64,000 nt of DNA, taken from assembly GCA_017482345.1 (NCBI GenBank), contig JAFUNB010000016.1:1-64000 (forward strand). Reading direction: 5' to 3'. Every line of letters starts with the position of its first letter. Position 1 is the stretch's first letter. The stretch is from Oscillibacter sp. GTDB lineage: Bacteria > Bacillota > Clostridia > Oscillospirales > Oscillospiraceae. Below the pieces are notes generated by a model. The model saw only the letters and a program-made list of their open reading frames with translations. It was not told the DNA's origin and ran no database searches. A program made the position numbers and the translations under genes. Shown piece by piece: positions 50,028-57,727 of this stretch.

Positions 50028-50477
50028 GGCAGCCTCCTGTACTCTTATTCTAAATAAATAAGTACCGCAAGTTTCCGATATTCAGATGAACGGCAGTGCC
50101 GTCCTTTTTGTAAAGTATATACCCCTTCATCAAAACAAGCAAGTGTCACAGTTAAATTTTCCTCATTCTCCTTTATTTTGTCTATTTATTCCATGTTTTT
50201 GGCGAATTTTTCTCATGCTGGAGGACGGCCTCCGTTTTTCCCGGGTTCAGCCGCAGTTTTTGACCCGCAAGAAAACGCAACTCCGCAAGAAAATGAAATC
50301 CCGCCGAAAATTTCCCCCGAAAAAACCGATTATCCCGGAAAAATCCCAACAAGAAACTTGTGGTGAGACTTCCAAAAAACTGTCATCATATTATCAACGG
50401 GCAACGCAAACCACCCGCAAAACCAAACCACACAACCAACCATCCAAAACCATTTATGGTGATACGAGGAGGACAAT
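50028..50477. promoter_or_regulatory. Regulatory region with phased A-tract direct repeats upstream of the inositol genes
   Basis: This 450-base AT-rich gap has no credible gene. It contains CCGCAAGAAAA at 50265-50275 and 50283-50293 and CCGCCGAAAA at 50301-50310, a direct repeat with an exact 18-base period. Minus-strand TAGAAT (complement of 50047-50052) is a possible -10 for the AraC gene. The plus-strand promoter for 50478 has no strong consensus, as expected for an AraC-activated gene. Confidence 0.6.
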
Positions 50478-51653
50478 ATGAGAGCATTTTTTGTAGAAGC
50501 CGAATATGCACCGCGAGACGGATATGTCCTTTCCGAGCGTGAAAAGGCCACCGGCCGCGCCTTGCGGGGCAATCAGATCTGGAAGAACATCAAGGGTACT
50601 GTAACCGACCGGCCCATGCCGGTGTGCGGCGACGACCAGGTCCTGCTGAAGGTCGGCGCCGCCGGCATCTGCGGCACCGACGCCCACCTGCTGCGCAAGG
50701 ACGCCGACGGCTACTCCATGTACAACGGCCACACCAAGTACCCCATCATCACCGGCCACGAATTCTCCGGCGAAATCGTGGAGGTGGGCAAAAACGTGAA
50801 GAAGCTGAAGGTCGGCGACCTGGTCTCCGTGGAGTCCATGCACTGGTGCGGCGAGTGCGATGCCTGCCGCAGAGGCATGTTCAACCAGTGCAAGGAGCTG
50901 GAGGAGCCCGGCTTGACCTACGACGGCGGCTTTGCCGAGTATGCCGTTGTGAAGGAGAAGTACTGCTACAAGCTGGGCGCCATCATGGAGTACTACGGCG
51001 GCGACAAGATGACCGCCTTTGAGCTGGGCGCCATGGTGGAGCCCACCGGCGTCGCTTACAACGGCCTGTTCGTCCGGGGCGGCGGCCTGCGGCCCGGCGG
51101 CCACGCTGCCGTGTTCGGCTGCGGCCCTGTGGGTCTGGCTGCCATCCAGCTGCTGAAGACCGCCGGCGCTGCCAAGCTGATCGCCTTTGAGAGCGTTCCC
51201 GAGCGCATGGAGCTGGCCAAGCAGTGCGGCGCCGACTATGTGTTCGACCCCACCAGCTTCAACTCCCCCGATGAGCAGGCACAGCTGCTGATGGATCTGA
51301 CCGACGGCGCGGGCATCTCCCTGTTTGCCGAGTGCGCCGGCGCCAACCGCTTCACCTATCCCGTCATGGGCAAGGCTCTGGCCATCGGCGGCAAGACCAT
51401 CCAGATCGGCCACACCGTGGGCATCACCCCCGTGGACATCTTTAACTGGCAGTGGAACGCCGCCACCATCTCCGGCTCCAACGGCCAGTCCGGCCAGGGC
51501 ATCTATCCCGACGTCATCGCCCTGATGGCCTCCGGCCGCATCGACATGCGCAAGATGTGCACCGGCCGCTTCCATCTGGAGGACATTGAAGAGGGCATGA
51601 AGATCACCGCCGGCAAGGTGCTGGTCTCCACCGACTATCCCCGCCTGAAATAA
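50478..51653 (+). CDS. iolM: Zn-dependent dehydrogenase, scyllo-inosose 3-dehydrogenase-like (IolM)
   Basis: This 391-residue medium-chain dehydrogenase has catalytic-zinc residues in AGICGTDAH and GHEFSGE, a four-cysteine structural zinc site (CGECDACRRGMFNQC) and a Rossmann motif GCGPVGLA. Long stretches resemble, from memory, the Thermotoga scyllo-inosose 3-dehydrogenase: MVEPTGVAYNGLFVRGGGLRPG and SGSNGQSGQGIYPDVIALM. That enzyme oxidises 2-keto-myo-inositol to a diketo-inositol. The neighbouring IolN- and IolO-like genes strengthen the call. The ATG at 50478 follows GAGGAGGACAAT. Confidence 0.8.
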   Translation: MRAFFVEAEYAPRDGYVLSEREKATGRALRGNQIWKNIKGTVTDRPMPVCGDDQVLLKVGAAGICGTDAHLLRKDADGYSMYNGHTKYPIITGHEFSGEIVEVGKNVKKLKVGDLVSVESMHWCGECDACRRGMFNQCKELEEPGLTYDGGFAEYAVVKEKYCYKLGAIMEYYGGDKMTAFELGAMVEPTGVAYNGLFVRGGGLRPGGHAAVFGCGPVGLAAIQLLKTAGAAKLIAFESVPERMELAKQCGADYVFDPTSFNSPDEQAQLLMDLTDGAGISLFAECAGANRFTYPVMGKALAIGGKTIQIGHTVGITPVDIFNWQWNAATISGSNGQSGQGIYPDVIALMASGRIDMRKMCTGRFHLEDIEEGMKITAGKVLVSTDYPRLK

Positions 51654-51693
51654 CTTCTTTCCATCTCTGGATTTCACATAAGGAGGAACGACT

Positions 51694-52656
51694 ATGTCTA
51701 ACTGGAATTTACCTGCCAAGGGCGGCCACATGGAAGCCCAGGACGGCATTTACTATCAGAATATGACCACCAAGATGGTGCAGGAGCGCCTGAAGAAGAA
51801 CGACGTTCTGCTGCTGCCCATCGGCTCCACCGAAAACCACGGCCCCTCCGCCCCCTACGGCGAGGACACCTATCTGGATACCCGCCTGTGCGAGCTGGTG
51901 GCTGAGCGTACCGGCTGCACCGTGGCCCAACCCATCTGGTACGGCTCTCACCCCTACCACCATCTGGGCCAGAAGGGCACCATCATGATCCCCGAGAAGA
52001 TCCTGGCAGACTACATCGCCTATGTGCTGGCCGGCTTCTGGAACACCGGCTTCCGCAAAATCATCATTGTCAACGGCCACGGCCAGGACTATGTGATCCC
52101 TCTGGCCATCCATACGTTTGGCAAGAAGTGGCAGGTGCCCGGCATCGTGCTGTACACCCACTTCTGGAACTGCGCCGGCGAAGAGATGTTCACCAAGGAC
52201 AAGGGCGGCCCCTATGACACCCCCTTCGTCCACGCCGACGAGGTGGAGCAGAGCTGGTGCCTGGAGCTGTTCCCCGAGTTCATCCACATGGAGGACGCCA
52301 TCAAGGTCGATAAGGCGCCCCTGCTGCCTGCCGGCCACATCAACACCTCCGCCGAGGACGGCGCCGGCCCCATCAAGTGGTACAACGCATTCGGCTCCTG
52401 CGGCATGGAGTGCATCTGCCAGCCCGAGGGCGTCATCGGCGACGCACGTATGGCAGACGGCAGCAAGGCCCGTGCCGGCGTTGAGAAGACCCTGGACTAC
52501 CTGACCAAGCTGGTTAACGACATTTTGGAGAAGTATCCCGCTGGCACCCTGCCTCCCATCGACATGATGACCCAGCGCAGCCGCGAGGATATCGAAGCCG
52601 TCATCAAGGGACCCGACCAGCCCGGCGGCCGCCACATCTACACCCTGGAATACTAA
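51694..52656 (+). CDS. iolN: Creatininase-family hydrolase, diketo-inositol hydrolase-like (IolN)
   Basis: This 320-residue protein has the creatininase fold with its metal-binding set: LPIGSTENHGPSAPYGEDTYLDT, IIVNGHGQD and the Glu in HADEVEQSW. Creatininase-family members hydrolyse cyclic amides or, in the Thermotoga inositol route, open the diketo-inositol ring to a keto-gluconate. No creatinine or pyrroloquinoline gene is nearby and the flanks are IolM- and IolO-like, so the inositol role is favoured. The ATG at 51694 follows AAGGAGGAACGACT, 40 bases after the iolM-like gene. Confidence 0.78.
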   Translation: MSNWNLPAKGGHMEAQDGIYYQNMTTKMVQERLKKNDVLLLPIGSTENHGPSAPYGEDTYLDTRLCELVAERTGCTVAQPIWYGSHPYHHLGQKGTIMIPEKILADYIAYVLAGFWNTGFRKIIIVNGHGQDYVIPLAIHTFGKKWQVPGIVLYTHFWNCAGEEMFTKDKGGPYDTPFVHADEVEQSWCLELFPEFIHMEDAIKVDKAPLLPAGHINTSAEDGAGPIKWYNAFGSCGMECICQPEGVIGDARMADGSKARAGVEKTLDYLTKLVNDILEKYPAGTLPPIDMMTQRSREDIEAVIKGPDQPGGRHIYTLEY

Positions 52657-52695
52657 GCAGCGCTTGCTGAACCGATTTGAAAAAGGAGAATCATT

Positions 52696-53751
52696 ATGAA
52701 ATGTAAACAGGCTTTTATGTATGGCCCTTATGATCTGCGCATCGAAGAAGTGGAGCTGCCCCCTCTGAAGCGGGATCAGGTCCTGATCAAGCTGATTGCC
52801 TGCGGCATCTGCCAGTCTGACGTGGAGTGCTTTGAAGGCCAGTCCGCTGAGGGCCGCTATGACCTGGGCCCCTACACCCCCGGCCACGAGTGGGTGGGCC
52901 GCGTCACCGAGATCGGTGAGGACGTCACCTCCATCAAGGTGGGCGACAAGGTCGTGGGCGACTGCGTGCTGCCCTGCCACCAGTGCGCCAACTGCAAGGA
53001 CGGCAAGATGTCCTCCGCCTGCCTGAACATGCGCGAGGTGGGCTTCCGTCCCGACTCTCCCGGCGGCTTTGGCGAATACATGATCCTGGAGGAGGCCTAT
53101 ACCCACGTCATCCCCGAGGACTGGAATGACGAGACCGGCATCTTCGTAGAGAACTTCAACGTGGGCTACTGGGGCGTTTGGGGCAACGACTGCAATCCCG
53201 ACGCATCCGACGACTGCGTCATCATCGGCGGCGGCCCCATCGGCTGCTCTGCCGCCATGGTCTGCGCCACCTCCGGCGCCACCGTCATCGTGGTGGATCC
53301 CGTGGAGTCCCGCCGGGAGAACGCCCTGAAGTACGGCGCCACCTATGTGGTGGATCCCACCGCCGCTCCCGTTGAGGAGCAGATCAAGGCCCTGACCAAT
53401 GGCCGCGGCGCCTCCGTGGTCATCGAGTGCTCCGGCAACGACATCGGCATCGCCTCCCTGTTTGACATCGCCGGCCACAGCGCCCGCGTTGGCGTGGTGG
53501 GCCACTCCATCGGCCGCAAGGTCCCCGTGGAGATCGGCAAGACCATTTGGAAGACCCTGAACATCCGCGGCTCCGGCGGCACCACCAACTGGTTCCCCCG
53601 CACCATCCGCTTCATGTCCAAGATCAAGGACACCTATGACTTCAAGGGTCTGGTCTCCCACTACTACAAGTTTGAAGACCTGGCCGAGGCCATGGAGATG
53701 GCCCAGAACAAGGCCGTCGCCCGCAAGGTCATGCTGACCTTCCCCGAATAA
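52696..53751 (+). CDS. Zn-dependent alcohol/polyol dehydrogenase (sorbitol/threonine dehydrogenase family)
   Basis: This 351-residue medium-chain dehydrogenase has the catalytic zinc residues (ACGICQSDVE, PGHEWVG), a structural zinc site (CHQCANCKDGKMSSAC) and a Rossmann motif (IGGGPIGCSA). It differs clearly from the IolM-like protein two genes upstream. Its place between IolN- and IolO-like genes suggests oxidation of another inositol isomer, or reduction of a keto-acid product such as tagaturonate. The sequence alone does not decide. The ATG at 52696 follows AAAGGAGAATCATT. Confidence 0.85.
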   Translation: MKCKQAFMYGPYDLRIEEVELPPLKRDQVLIKLIACGICQSDVECFEGQSAEGRYDLGPYTPGHEWVGRVTEIGEDVTSIKVGDKVVGDCVLPCHQCANCKDGKMSSACLNMREVGFRPDSPGGFGEYMILEEAYTHVIPEDWNDETGIFVENFNVGYWGVWGNDCNPDASDDCVIIGGGPIGCSAAMVCATSGATVIVVDPVESRRENALKYGATYVVDPTAAPVEEQIKALTNGRGASVVIECSGNDIGIASLFDIAGHSARVGVVGHSIGRKVPVEIGKTIWKTLNIRGSGGTTNWFPRTIRFMSKIKDTYDFKGLVSHYYKFEDLAEAMEMAQNKAVARKVMLTFPE

Positions 53752-53791
53752 GCTTGTTCCTTACCCTTACCTTCTTTTCTCTTGTGGGACT

Positions 53792-53812
53792 GGGGCCTCC
53801 GGTGGAGGCCCC
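53792..53812 (+). other. Intercistronic hairpin before the IolO-like gene
   Basis: GGGGCCTCC (53792-53800) pairs with GGAGGCCCC (53804-53812) around a 3-base loop. The downstream sequence GCTTCCGCTAC has no U-tract, so transcription probably continues into the epimerase gene. Confidence 0.55.
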
Positions 53813-53848
53813 GCTTCCGCTACATTTCCGGAATCAGGAGGGTTTTTT

Positions 53849-54703
53849 ATGAGAAACTGGAAATTTGCAATCTCTTCTGCAGACGAAGCGCCAGCCACCG
53901 CCCCTATCCTGCTGCAGGGCTCCGTGGAGCACAACCTGCAGATGGCGGCCCAGTACGGCTATGACGCCATCGAGATCCACACCCGCGAGGACGTGGAGAT
54001 GGATTACCAGACCATCACCGCAGCCAGCACCTGCTTCGGATCCCGGGTGGCCGCCGTGGTCACCGGCCGGCTGAACACCGAGGGCAAGTGCAGCCTCATG
54101 GCCGACGAGCCCTATATCGTCGCCTCCACTATGGACGGCATGCGCCAGTACATCGACATGGCCCAGAAACTGGGCGCCGATATCGTCATCGGCTGGGTCA
54201 AGGGCAACATCCCCCAGGGCGGCAAGCGGGAAAAATACATGGCCCGTCTGGCCAAAAATCTGCAGATCCTCAACGATTATGCCAAGGAGCGGGACGTGAA
54301 GATCAACATCGAGGTCATCAACCGCTACGAGGTGAACGTATTCACCACCGCCGACGAGATCATGGAGTTTTTGGAACAGTATCCGCTGGATAACTGCTAC
54401 GCCCATCTGGATACGTTCCACATGGGTGTGGACGAATGTGACCCCGTGGGGGCCATTTACCGCTGCGGCAAGCGTCTTGGTTATTTCCATCTGGCGGATA
54501 ACTCCCGCCGGTATCCCGGCAGCGGCCAGTTTGACTTCCGCAAGATCCTGCAGGCACTGGACGACATCGGCTACGAGGGCTATCTCTCCGTGGAGTGCTT
54601 CCCCTTCCCCACGCCTGAGATCGCCGCCACCCGGGCCATCACCCATCTGAAGGATATCGCGCAGGACATGAGCGCGCCTTACCGCTGTGAGGCCAGCGCC
54701 TGA
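53849..54703 (+). CDS. iolO: 5-dehydro-L-gluconate epimerase-like TIM barrel (IolO)
   Basis: This 284-residue TIM-barrel epimerase carries the metal set NIEVINRYE, AHLDTFHMGVDE, YFHLADNSRRYPGSGQFDF and LSVECFPFP. The segments around LDTFHM and HLADSNR..PG.G.FDF recall the Thermotoga IolO protein, which converts 5-keto-L-gluconate to D-tagaturonate as the last step of its inositol route. D-tagatose 3-epimerase/RhaI relatives are the alternative. The ATG at 53849 follows CAGGAGGGTTTTTT. It is the fourth gene of the plus-strand operon. Confidence 0.8.
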   Translation: MRNWKFAISSADEAPATAPILLQGSVEHNLQMAAQYGYDAIEIHTREDVEMDYQTITAASTCFGSRVAAVVTGRLNTEGKCSLMADEPYIVASTMDGMRQYIDMAQKLGADIVIGWVKGNIPQGGKREKYMARLAKNLQILNDYAKERDVKINIEVINRYEVNVFTTADEIMEFLEQYPLDNCYAHLDTFHMGVDECDPVGAIYRCGKRLGYFHLADNSRRYPGSGQFDFRKILQALDDIGYEGYLSVECFPFPTPEIAATRAITHLKDIAQDMSAPYRCEASA

Positions 54704-54717
54704 CCGGGAGGCGGCCT

Positions 54718-55461
54718 ATGACAGTCTCCCGCATCATATATTGCTTTTGCAGCGTCTGCGCCGCCTTTGTCATCAAGGGGCTGGCCGGCTTCGGGGATCC
54801 GCTGATTTCCACGCCGCTGCTGTCCGTGTGCCTGCCCAACAGCGTCATCACGCCGGGCCTCTCGCCGGTATCGCCGATTCTGAACGCAAGCATGGTCTGG
54901 AAGAACCGGGCGCACTTTTCCCCGAAGGTCGTGCTTCCCATCAGCGTGTTCGTGCTGCTGGGCGTGATCCCCGGCACTATGCTCTTAAAGTTCGGCTCTC
55001 CCGCCCCGCTGAAGGTCCTGCTGGGATTGCTGATCGTCGGTCTGGGCGTCGAAATGCTGACCCGCAAATCCACCCCCAGCGGCAGGCAGAATCCGGTGAT
55101 CCGCAGCACGGTCTCCTTCTGCTCCGGCTTCACCGCCGGCCTGTTCGGCATCAATCTGCTGTTTCTGGCCTATCTGGAGCGGGTGTCCGTCCGGCGGGAG
55201 GAGTTCCGGGCCAACGTCTGCTTCGTGTTTTTTCTGGAGAACATCTTCCGCATCGGCGTCTATCTGACCCAGGGAATGTTCACGAAGGAGAGCCTTCTGC
55301 TCTCCGCAGCCGCCCTGCCGGCGGCTGTTCTGGGCATGAAGCTGGGCGAGCTGCTGGACCGCCGTCTCAGCGACCGGCTCTCCCGCAAATGCATCATCTA
55401 CGTCTTCATTCTGGGCGGCGTCAGCACCGTTTTGTACGCCCTTCCCCAGTGTTTTTCATAA
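54718..55461 (+). CDS. TauE/SafE family membrane permease
   Basis: This 247-residue protein has about seven hydrophobic segments and the TauE/SafE family start (VIKGLAGFGDPLISTPLLSVCL) plus the internal repeat (FCSGFTAGLFGINLLFLAYL). Family members export sulfite, sulfoacetate or other organic acids. It begins 14 bases after the IolO-like stop with GGGAGGCGGCCT before its ATG, so it is in the same operon. Export of an acidic by-product of inositol breakdown is possible; no sulfur metabolism gene is adjacent. Confidence 0.85.
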   Translation: MTVSRIIYCFCSVCAAFVIKGLAGFGDPLISTPLLSVCLPNSVITPGLSPVSPILNASMVWKNRAHFSPKVVLPISVFVLLGVIPGTMLLKFGSPAPLKVLLGLLIVGLGVEMLTRKSTPSGRQNPVIRSTVSFCSGFTAGLFGINLLFLAYLERVSVRREEFRANVCFVFFLENIFRIGVYLTQGMFTKESLLLSAAALPAAVLGMKLGELLDRRLSDRLSRKCIIYVFILGGVSTVLYALPQCFS

Positions 55462-55463
55462 AA

Positions 55464-55499
55464 AACAGGCTGCAGATCCAACCGGATCCGCAGCCTGTT
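55464..55499. terminator. Bidirectional terminator
   Basis: AACAGGCTGC (55464-55473) pairs with GCAGCCTGTT (55490-55499), with an inner GGATC pairing. CTTCTCTTTT follows on the plus strand and TTTTTTATG on the minus strand. It separates the inositol operon from the convergent MoaE-like gene. Confidence 0.88.
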
Positions 55500-55515
55500 C
55501 TTCTCTTTTGCGCTG

Positions 55516-55914
55516 TCAGTTCAGTTCCGTCTCCCGGACACACTCGGTTTTCAACCGGCCCACCAGATACTGCAGGGCGTCCACCACATGGGGGCGGATA
55601 TCGCCGCCGATGAGCACATACATGATGTCGTCGCCCACGTTCAGCGTGCCCTCATTGAGCCATGCTCTGACATAACAGATGCCGTCCAGCTTATAGGTGT
55701 CCGCCACGGCGGCGTCCACTTTTTTCTGGTCGTAGGAAAACACCATGCCGGAAACCGGCGCAGCTGTTTCGTCGCCCTGACGCACCAGCGCCTTGGCTGT
55801 GCCCCGGACAACGCCGTTGTGGGTCAGGTACATGCCCACCTTCTCCGCGCTGGGATGCCGCTTGGCCTCCTTCAGCCATGCGTCCATGGAGGGTACTTCC
55901 TTGATATGGCTCAT
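55516..55914 (-). CDS. MoaE-like protein (molybdopterin synthase large-subunit family, divergent)
   Basis: This 132-residue protein resembles a shortened MoaE. The start region VGMYLTHNGVVRGTAKALVRQG corresponds to the MoaE GTVRG segment, and LNVGDDIMYVLIGGDIRPHVVDALQYLVGRLKTECVRETEL matches the C-terminal VG...H...A....D.LK...P..KkE pattern. The usual HR motif is replaced by RAW, and the final PIWKKE by CVRETE, so catalytic residues are missing and true molybdopterin synthase activity is doubtful. No other moa gene is in the window. The ATG at 55914 follows AGAGGAGAGACGCGT. Confidence 0.65.
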   Translation of the reverse strand: MSHIKEVPSMDAWLKEAKRHPSAEKVGMYLTHNGVVRGTAKALVRQGDETAAPVSGMVFSYDQKKVDAAVADTYKLDGICYVRAWLNEGTLNVGDDIMYVLIGGDIRPHVVDALQYLVGRLKTECVRETELN

Positions 55915-56014
55915 ACGCGTCTCTCCTCTTCGTGATGGTTCGTTTAAGTCGATTATACATCATCCGCCGCTGTCATACAAGGCTGGCAAAAATTTTTTGA
56001 GCCCTTTAGTTTTT

Positions 56015-56056
56015 GTTGCATATATCACTTACTAGTGGTTTGTGCAACATTATAAT
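56015..56056 (+). promoter_or_regulatory. Promoter with a nested inverted repeat upstream of the nitroreductase gene
   Basis: A perfect TATAAT lies at 56051-56056. Just upstream, GTTGCA (56015-56020) mirrors TGCAAC (about 56043-56048), and CACT mirrors AGTG inside it. The dyad replaces a recognisable -35, suggesting an operator. Confidence 0.5.
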
Positions 56057-56123
56057 ATTCCCATAAGCTAATTGATCAACAGGGCGGGAGACCTGCCTTG
56101 TATCGACTGAAGGAGGGTTATTT

Positions 56124-56987
56124 ATGAAGTACAGCGCTCTGATCCAAAACAGAAAGTCCGTTCGGGAGTTCTCCGACCGCTATGTGTCCTTTGAGGATAT
56201 CGACAAGATCAAGACCTATTACAGCAAGTCTGTCCGCCGGCTGCTGCCGGAGGTGGAGACGGAGCTGCGGATGTTCGGGCTGGACGCCAGAGCCGTTCTG
56301 GAGGGCGCCGCCGGCTACAAGCAGTTCCTGGTGGGCTCTCCCCAGTACATGGTGCTGCTGTCCGCCAAGGCGCCGGGCGCCGGCGAGAACGCAGGCTACA
56401 TCATGGAGGATCTGATCCTGAAGCTGACCGACATGGGTCTGGACAGCTGCTGGCTGACCTTCACCGACAGTGAGCATGTGAAGACCGCTCTGGAGATCGA
56501 CTCTTCTTTGGACGTGGCCGCCATCGCCGCCTTCGGCTACGGCGTGAAAACCACCAAGCGGCTGCGGCTGAATGTGCTGAGCATGTCCAAGGTAGACGTG
56601 GCCGCCCAGCGGCAGTACTTCTCCCCCAAGAAGGGCGTCGGCGATCTGGTGTTCCTGGACAGCTGGGGCAACCGCGACGGCGTGGAGGCGTTCATCGGCT
56701 TCTACGACGATATGCTGTGGGAGTCCTTCTATGCCGCCTCCCTCTCTCCCAGCTACTTGAACCGCCAGCCCTACGGCTTCGTCCTCCGGGACGGCCGGGT
56801 GTATCTGGTGCAGGCCCCCGACGAGCACACCGGCGAGATCGACGGCCGGCTGGGCCTGGGCATCGTACTGCTGTACTTCTCCGCCTTGGCGGAACAGTGG
56901 GCCGGCAAGCTCAATTGGAACCTCGAGGCAGCCGGCGCGCTGTCTCTGCCGGAGGGCTACAAGGCCATCGCTTCCGCCGCCCTGTAA
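56124..56987 (+). CDS. Nitroreductase-family flavoprotein
   Basis: This 287-residue protein has the nitroreductase start YSALIQNRKSVREFSDR (FMN-binding Arg residues), GENAGYIMEDLILKLTDMGLDSCWL in the middle, and SPSYLNRQPYGFVL, the typical substrate/FMN motif, displaced to about residue 215. It is longer than the usual 170-220 residues because two nitroreductase-like halves are joined by an extra segment. Electron transfer from NAD(P)H to an unknown acceptor is expected. The ATG at 56124 follows AAGGAGGGTTATTT. Confidence 0.85.
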   Translation: MKYSALIQNRKSVREFSDRYVSFEDIDKIKTYYSKSVRRLLPEVETELRMFGLDARAVLEGAAGYKQFLVGSPQYMVLLSAKAPGAGENAGYIMEDLILKLTDMGLDSCWLTFTDSEHVKTALEIDSSLDVAAIAAFGYGVKTTKRLRLNVLSMSKVDVAAQRQYFSPKKGVGDLVFLDSWGNRDGVEAFIGFYDDMLWESFYAASLSPSYLNRQPYGFVLRDGRVYLVQAPDEHTGEIDGRLGLGIVLLYFSALAEQWAGKLNWNLEAAGALSLPEGYKAIASAAL

Positions 56988-57004
56988 CTTTCCCTCATCA
57001 AAAG

Positions 57005-57034
57005 AGCCTTGGAGCATTGCTCCAAGGCTTTTTC
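57005..57034. terminator. Terminator shared by the nitroreductase and SGNH genes
   Basis: AGCCTTGGAGC (57005-57015) pairs with GCTCCAAGGCT (57019-57029), followed by TTTTTCC. It lies between two convergent genes and ends just before the SGNH stop codon. Confidence 0.9.
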
Positions 57035-57038
57035 CTGC

Positions 57039-57695
57039 TTATTTTGCGCATTTTTGGTCCCGCAGCACCAGCTCTGTCATCAGCTCCGCCAGTCTGGCGT
57101 GGCCCCGCTCCGTCAGGTGTTCGCAGTCGATGGGGGACACCTCCACTTCCCGGGTGGCATCCAGGAACAGGCAGCCGTGCGCCTCCGCGATCTCGCGGTA
57201 CAGCGGCGCGATGTCGTGGGATTTTTGGACGGAGGTCCCGTCCAGCTGGTAGGCAAAGGGCGTGCCCTCCAGCTCCGGCCGGATGGCAGCCGGCGCCACC
57301 ACCACGATGCGGGGGACATAGCCCTGCTCCGCCTGGGTGATCTCCTCCGCCGTGCGGACCAGCAATTCCATGCCCGCGGCGATTTTCTCCGCCGAAAGCG
57401 CCATTTCCACGTTGCAGTCGTTGGTGCCCAGCATGATGATCAGATAGTCGATGGGCTTGTGGGAGGCAAGGCAGGGCGTCAGGTAGGGGTAACCGTTCTT
57501 CCACGGGAACTCCAGCCGGTCATAGGCGGTGGTGCGGCCGCTGAGCCCCTCCACGATGACCCGGTATTCCTCTCCCAGCGCGCGGGCGAACCGCGTGGTC
57601 CAGCAGACCTCCGCCGGATAGCGCCGGCCGTCGGTGCGGGGATCGTAGCCGTAGGTGTTGGAGTCGCCGTAGCACAGGATGGTCGTCTGCTTCAT
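57039..57695 (-). CDS. SGNH/GDSL-family esterase
   Basis: This 218-residue protein has the SGNH hydrolase blocks: GDSNTYGYD (nucleophile Ser, block I), EGLSGRTT (block II Gly), MLGTNDCN (block III Asn) and DCEHLTERGHARL (block V Asp/His). It probably removes acyl groups from sugars or small esters in the cytoplasm; there is no signal peptide. I use the ATG at 57695 because GGGGGA is 6 bases upstream; an ATG two codons earlier is too close to it. It follows the MBL hydrolase gene by 32 bases. Confidence 0.9.
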   Translation of the reverse strand: MKQTTILCYGDSNTYGYDPRTDGRRYPAEVCWTTRFARALGEEYRVIVEGLSGRTTAYDRLEFPWKNGYPYLTPCLASHKPIDYLIIMLGTNDCNVEMALSAEKIAAGMELLVRTAEEITQAEQGYVPRIVVVAPAAIRPELEGTPFAYQLDGTSVQKSHDIAPLYREIAEAHGCLFLDATREVEVSPIDCEHLTERGHARLAELMTELVLRDQKCAK

Positions 57696-57727
57696 GGTCA
57701 TTCCCCCGATTTCAGCCGTCCGGCGGC

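Noticed and set aside
50086..50481. 131-codon plus-strand frame upstream of the IolM-like gene
   Set aside because: It covers the A-tract repeats and reads as Lys/Thr/Pro-rich noise. It has no ribosome-binding site.
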